NCBI RefSeq assembly: GCF_001509795.1
Contig: NZ_LLZN01000060.1
Span: forward strand, 1 to 64,000
Reading direction: 5' to 3'
DNA from: Streptomyces sp. NRRL WC-3605
GTDB taxonomy: Bacteria; Actinomycetota; Actinomycetes; Streptomycetales; Streptomycetaceae
DNA: 64,000 nt
In this document: one piece after another, positions 60,847 through 64,000 of the stretch
How the letters are laid out: each line of letters begins with the position of its first letter
Position numbering within the stretch: the first letter of the stretch is position 1
The notes under the pieces: generated by a model
Told to the model about the DNA's origin: nothing
What the model saw: the letters and a program-made list of their open reading frames with translations, nothing else
Database searches by the model: none
Position numbers and translations under genes: made by a program

Positions 60847-62931
60847 TCATCCCGACTTCACGGGGTGGGCCTGCGCGATGAGGAGGGCCACGTCGTCGTG
60901 GTCGGAGGGCTTGCGGAGCGCGCGCAGGAGCCGGTCGCACCGGTCCTCCGGGGTGCTGGGCGGGCCCTCCAGCAGGCGCAGCAGATGGTCCAGCCGCTCG
61001 TCGATGGGGTCGTCGCGCGTCTCGACCAGCCCGTCGGTGTAGAGCACCAGCTGGTCGCCGGGGTCGAGGGCGACGGTGGTGGTCTCGAAGGAGCCCCCGC
61101 CCACCCCCAGAGGGGTGCCCGACGGCAGGTCGAGGAGCCTGGGCGGTCCGCCGGCGGGCACCAGCACGGGCGGCAGGTGCCCGGCGGACGCGATCTGCAG
61201 GAGGTGCAGATACGGGTCGTAGACGGCGTACGCGCAGGTGGCGAAGAAGGGGTCCAGGTCCTGCGTGATCTTGTCGAGGTGGGTGAGGATGCGGGCCGGG
61301 TCGAGGTCGAGGTCCGCCAGCGTGGATGTGGCGGTGCGCAGCCGGCCCATGGCGGTGGCGGCCGGGATGCCGCTGCCCATGACGTCGCCGACGGCGAGGG
61401 CCGTACGGTCGCCGTCGAGGGGGATGATGTCGTACCAGTCACCGCCGACCTCGCTGAACGCCTGCGCGGGACGGTAGCGGGCGGCGATCTCCAGGCCGGG
61501 GTGTCGGGGTGAGAGCTGTGGGAGCAGGCTGCGCTGGAGGGTCTCGGCGGCGCTGCGGATGTGCTGGTGCAGGATCGCGTTGTCGATGCTGAGCGCGGCG
61601 GCCGAGGCCAGTTCGCAGGCGAGGGTGAGGTCGTCCTCGTCGAAGGGCCGGGGGTTGCGGGCCCGGGCGAGGCCCATGACGCCGATGACCTCGTCGCGGG
61701 CGATCAGCGGTACCGCGATGTCCGTGTGCACACCGGCCCGGGCGAGCAGCCGCGCGGCCTCGTCGTCGGCCGCGACCCGCCTGAGGTCGGCTCGTTCCAG
61801 GTGGGTGATCAGCTGGGGCTCGCGGGTGCGGAAGCAGTGGGCGGCCGGATGGTCGGCGTGGTAGGTCGTGAGGTGGCCGGGCTGGATGATCGCTTCGGAG
61901 GCGTCGGTCGGGTATGCGGTCTTGACCGCGAGGGCGCGGAACAGCGGCAGCCCGTCGCCGGTGTCCGGGCGCCCCGACTGGAGCAGGGAGTCGATGATGT
62001 CGACGGCGATCATGTCGGCCAGGTCGGGGACGAGGACGTCGGCGAGTTCCTGAGCGGTCCGCTCGACCTCCAGGGTGGTGCCGATGCGCGCCGAGCCTTC
62101 GGCCATCATGCGCAGGCGCTGCTGCGCCCGCTCGGCCCGCTGCGCCGACTCGTAGCGGTCGGTGACGTCGACGATGACGTTGGCGATGCCCAGGATCTGC
62201 CCGGTGTGGTCCTCCAGGCGGAACAGGGAGACCGCCCAGGCGTGGTCGCTGTCCGGGTCGGCCCGGGTGCGTCCGACCACCTGGCGGTCGACCACGGGCA
62301 GGCCGCTGGCCAGAACCTCGCGCATCTGGGCCTCGGTGACCGCGAACGGCTCGCCGGGCAGGATCTCGCGGAAGCCGCGGCCCATGTGGTCGGCCTCGGG
62401 GATGCCGTGCATCGTCGCCAGGGCGGGGTTGACGGCAACGTAGCGCAGGTCGGCGTCGAGGACCGCGAGTCCGATGGGGGCCTGGGTGACGAGCTGGCTG
62501 GACAGGGCGACCTTGCGCTCCACCTGGCGCAGCGTCGCCCGGTCCGTGGCGAGTCCCAGCGCGTAGTGGTCGCCGATGTTGTCCGTCAGCCGCATGTTGC
62601 GGAACTCCACCGCGCGGACGCTGCCGTCCCTGTGCCGGACGGGGAAGACGCCCGCCCAGTCCTCCCCGCTCTCCATGACCGTGGCGAACAGCCTGATCGC
62701 CTCGGCGCGGTGCTCCGGGTCGACGAGCAGCCGGGCCGCGTACTGGCCGAGGGCCTCGGCACCGGAGTACCCGAACAGCGCCTCGGCCTGGGGGCTCCAC
62801 ATGTCGATCCGGCCGTCGGCCTCGACCAGCACCGCGGCGACGCCGAGCAGGTCCATGAGCCCGCTGGCCCCGGAGGTGGCCTCCTGCGGAAACCCCGGCC
62901 GCGCCGCCGGACGCTGATTCGCTCGGCCCAT
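60847..62931 (-). CDS. PAS-PAS-GAF-SpoIIE phosphatase
   Basis: The 694-residue protein has two PAS domains (about 30-145 and 150-265; AVLVEADGRIDMWSPQAEALFGY is the first), a GAF domain (about 285-455) and a PP2C/SpoIIE phosphatase (about 475-690; VGGDWYDII, GDVMGSG, LYTDGLVETR, SDHDDVALLI). It has no ATPase domain. It likely dephosphorylates an anti-anti-sigma factor after light, redox or ligand sensing. The ATG at 62931 overlaps the stop of a 63-codon frame (TGATG). Confidence 0.9.
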   Translation of the reverse strand: MGRANQRPAARPGFPQEATSGASGLMDLLGVAAVLVEADGRIDMWSPQAEALFGYSGAEALGQYAARLLVDPEHRAEAIRLFATVMESGEDWAGVFPVRHRDGSVRAVEFRNMRLTDNIGDHYALGLATDRATLRQVERKVALSSQLVTQAPIGLAVLDADLRYVAVNPALATMHGIPEADHMGRGFREILPGEPFAVTEAQMREVLASGLPVVDRQVVGRTRADPDSDHAWAVSLFRLEDHTGQILGIANVIVDVTDRYESAQRAERAQQRLRMMAEGSARIGTTLEVERTAQELADVLVPDLADMIAVDIIDSLLQSGRPDTGDGLPLFRALAVKTAYPTDASEAIIQPGHLTTYHADHPAAHCFRTREPQLITHLERADLRRVAADDEAARLLARAGVHTDIAVPLIARDEVIGVMGLARARNPRPFDEDDLTLACELASAAALSIDNAILHQHIRSAAETLQRSLLPQLSPRHPGLEIAARYRPAQAFSEVGGDWYDIIPLDGDRTALAVGDVMGSGIPAATAMGRLRTATSTLADLDLDPARILTHLDKITQDLDPFFATCAYAVYDPYLHLLQIASAGHLPPVLVPAGGPPRLLDLPSGTPLGVGGGSFETTTVALDPGDQLVLYTDGLVETRDDPIDERLDHLLRLLEGPPSTPEDRCDRLLRALRKPSDHDDVALLIAQAHPVKSG

Positions 62932-63122
62932 CACACTCGCCCCTCTTCCCGTCCCACCGGCGTACCGCTGTCCGCACCCCGCCGATGACGGCGTTCTTCC
63001 CACAGGTCGGCGACCTGTTCACGATGCGGCACGGGACGTACGACGGCCAGGGGACTCGCCGGGACCACCGCGCGCCGTCCGTCCTCCCGGCGGTCCGGTA
63101 CGCGGTACACGACCCACACCAT
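62931..63122 (-). CDS. Possible short gene coupled to the phosphatase
   Basis: The 63-residue product (MVWVVYRVPDRREDGRRAV, then basic residues) has a stop that overlaps the phosphatase start as TGATG, a pattern of translational coupling. The ribosome site is weak and no family is recognised, so this may be a leader peptide or a chance frame. Confidence 0.4.
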   Translation of the reverse strand: MVWVVYRVPDRREDGRRAVVPASPLAVVRPVPHREQVADLWEERRHRRGADSGTPVGREEGRV

Positions 63123-63238
63123 GATCAACCCGTCGCCTCGGTCAGCACGTCGCTCCTTCCATGGTCCGCCCGACGGCCTCGCCCGGGGCGGTCGACGGGC
63201 TCGTTTGCCGCGTCCCAGGGGTGGGGACCCGGGCGGGC

Positions 63239-64000
63239 ATGAGCGAATCGCCACGCCGTCCACTGGGACGGAACCGCGTCCTGTCGCTGCTGGACCGCCT
63301 GGAGCGCGAGCCCGCGGCCGACAAAGTCATCGATGCGCTGCGCTCGGGGGTGCGGGCCCTGCCCCTCGGCCGCGGCCGGGACGTGCTGCACGGCCGGTGG
63401 CTGGGGCATCCGCTGCATCCGCTGATGGTGCAGGTGCCCATCGGCAGCTGGATGTCGGCGGCGGTCCTGGACCTGCGCCCCGGCCGCTCGCGCGAGTCCC
63501 GGCTGCTCGTCGCGCTGGGGCTGGCCGCCGCGGCGCCCGCCGCCGTGTCCGGCTGGGTCGACTGGGCCGAGCTGCACCGGCAGCAGCAGCGCGTCGGTCT
63601 GGTGCACGCCCTCTCCAACATCACCGCCGTCGGCCTGTACGCCACCTCGCTGAGCTGCCGTCTCCGGGGCCGCGAGGCGGCGGGCCGGGCCTATGGCTTC
63701 CTCGGTCTGACGGCGGTCGGGGTCGGGGGCCTGCTGGGCGGCCATCTGGCCTACCGGCAGGCGTCCGGCGCCAACCACGCGGAGGAGGTGCCGCACGTCG
63801 TCACCGACGGCTGGCACCGGGTGGGGGCCGTCGCCGACTTCCCGGCCGGGGAGCCGGTCCGGCGCAGCGTCGACGACGTGCCGGTGCTCGTCGTGCGGGA
63901 GCCCGGCGGGGAGGTCCACGCGCTGGCCGAGCGGTGCAGCCATCTCGCCGGGCCGCTCGCCGAGGGCACGGTCGCCGACGGCTGTGTGCGGTGCCCCTGG
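63239..64000 (+). CDS. DUF2231-Rieske fusion protein (3' truncated by window)
   Basis: The visible 254 residues contain a DUF2231 membrane domain (about 40-180; HPLHPLMVQVPIGSWMSAAV and four helices) and the start of a Rieske 2Fe-2S domain (about 190-254). The first cluster motif is CSHLAGP; the second begins GCVRCPW at the window edge. It would be a membrane-bound electron carrier of unknown partner. The ATG at 63239 lacks a strong ribosome site. The Rieske end lies outside the window. Confidence 0.88.
   Translation, partial: MSESPRRPLGRNRVLSLLDRLEREPAADKVIDALRSGVRALPLGRGRDVLHGRWLGHPLHPLMVQVPIGSWMSAAVLDLRPGRSRESRLLVALGLAAAAPAAVSGWVDWAELHRQQQRVGLVHALSNITAVGLYATSLSCRLRGREAAGRAYGFLGLTAVGVGGLLGGHLAYRQASGANHAEEVPHVVTDGWHRVGAVADFPAGEPVRRSVDDVPVLVVREPGGEVHALAERCSHLAGPLAEGTVADGCVRCPW

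Overview
The window reads as chromosomal DNA of a Streptomyces-type actinomycete. It is very GC-rich, codons prefer G or C at the third position, and GTG starts are common. Gene families are typical of the genus: LacI-controlled sugar ABC operons without their own ATPase, SpoIIE-type phosphatases with PAS/GAF sensors, secreted lectin-tagged glycosidases, and DUF6328/DUF6510/DUF1918 proteins. I see no rRNA, tRNA, CRISPR array, insertion sequence or prophage.

Layout. 1-103 is the tail of a secreted ricin-B lectin protein. 0.2-6.5 kb (minus) is a sensor kinase/LuxR regulator pair, then a CPBP membrane protease and an ABC ATPase/FtsX permease; a 23-bp near-palindrome lies before both the kinase and the protease. 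6.7-9.0 kb holds a small membrane protein, a secreted GH76 alpha-mannanase behind a promoter/operator, and a membrane protein coupled to the next unit. 9.0-12.2 kb has two divergent molybdopterin-enzyme units, one with a ferredoxin-reductase-like flavoprotein and a DUF6510 zinc-ribbon protein. 12.4-16.2 kb is housekeeping or accessory (sirtuin, MerR, SDR, DUF6328).

16.2-29.3 kb is the metabolic core: two back-to-back LacI-regulated oligosaccharide systems. The first is CebEFG/beta-glucosidase-like. The second matches BxlEFG/BxlA for xylobiose and xylo-oligosaccharides. Each has regulator, lipoprotein, two permeases and an intracellular glycosidase, and a promoter with palindromic operators just downstream. 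Both must borrow an ATPase (MsiK type) from elsewhere.

29.3-43.9 kb is mixed: a hydrophobic mini-protein, a DHFR-like protein, a type III polyketide synthase, two SpoIIE-type phosphatases, a GlxA-type regulator, GAPDH, an F420-type dinucleotide oxidoreductase, and two aldo/keto reductase loci with LysR and HxlR regulators and clear palindromes between the divergent genes.

44-51 kb (minus) resembles the hypoxia/dormancy islands of actinobacteria: flavodoxin, CBS-BON protein, GNAT-acyl-CoA synthetase fusion, universal stress protein, DoxX, and a DUF1918-HTH-PPOX fusion. Four related GGG-CCG/CGG-CCC boxes, like DosR/OsdR sites, lie in three of its promoter regions. This putative regulon, and the two-component operator pair at 4.5/6.6 kb, are the most testable new signals.

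51-64 kb carries a C45-type hydrolase, a TTG-start mini-protein, a PH-like membrane protein, a GH18 chitinase-type and a ThuA-domain protein (both lectin-tagged and secreted), an NhaA-thioredoxin fusion, an FG-GAP repeat protein, a third SpoIIE-type phosphatase and a DUF2231-Rieske protein running off the end.
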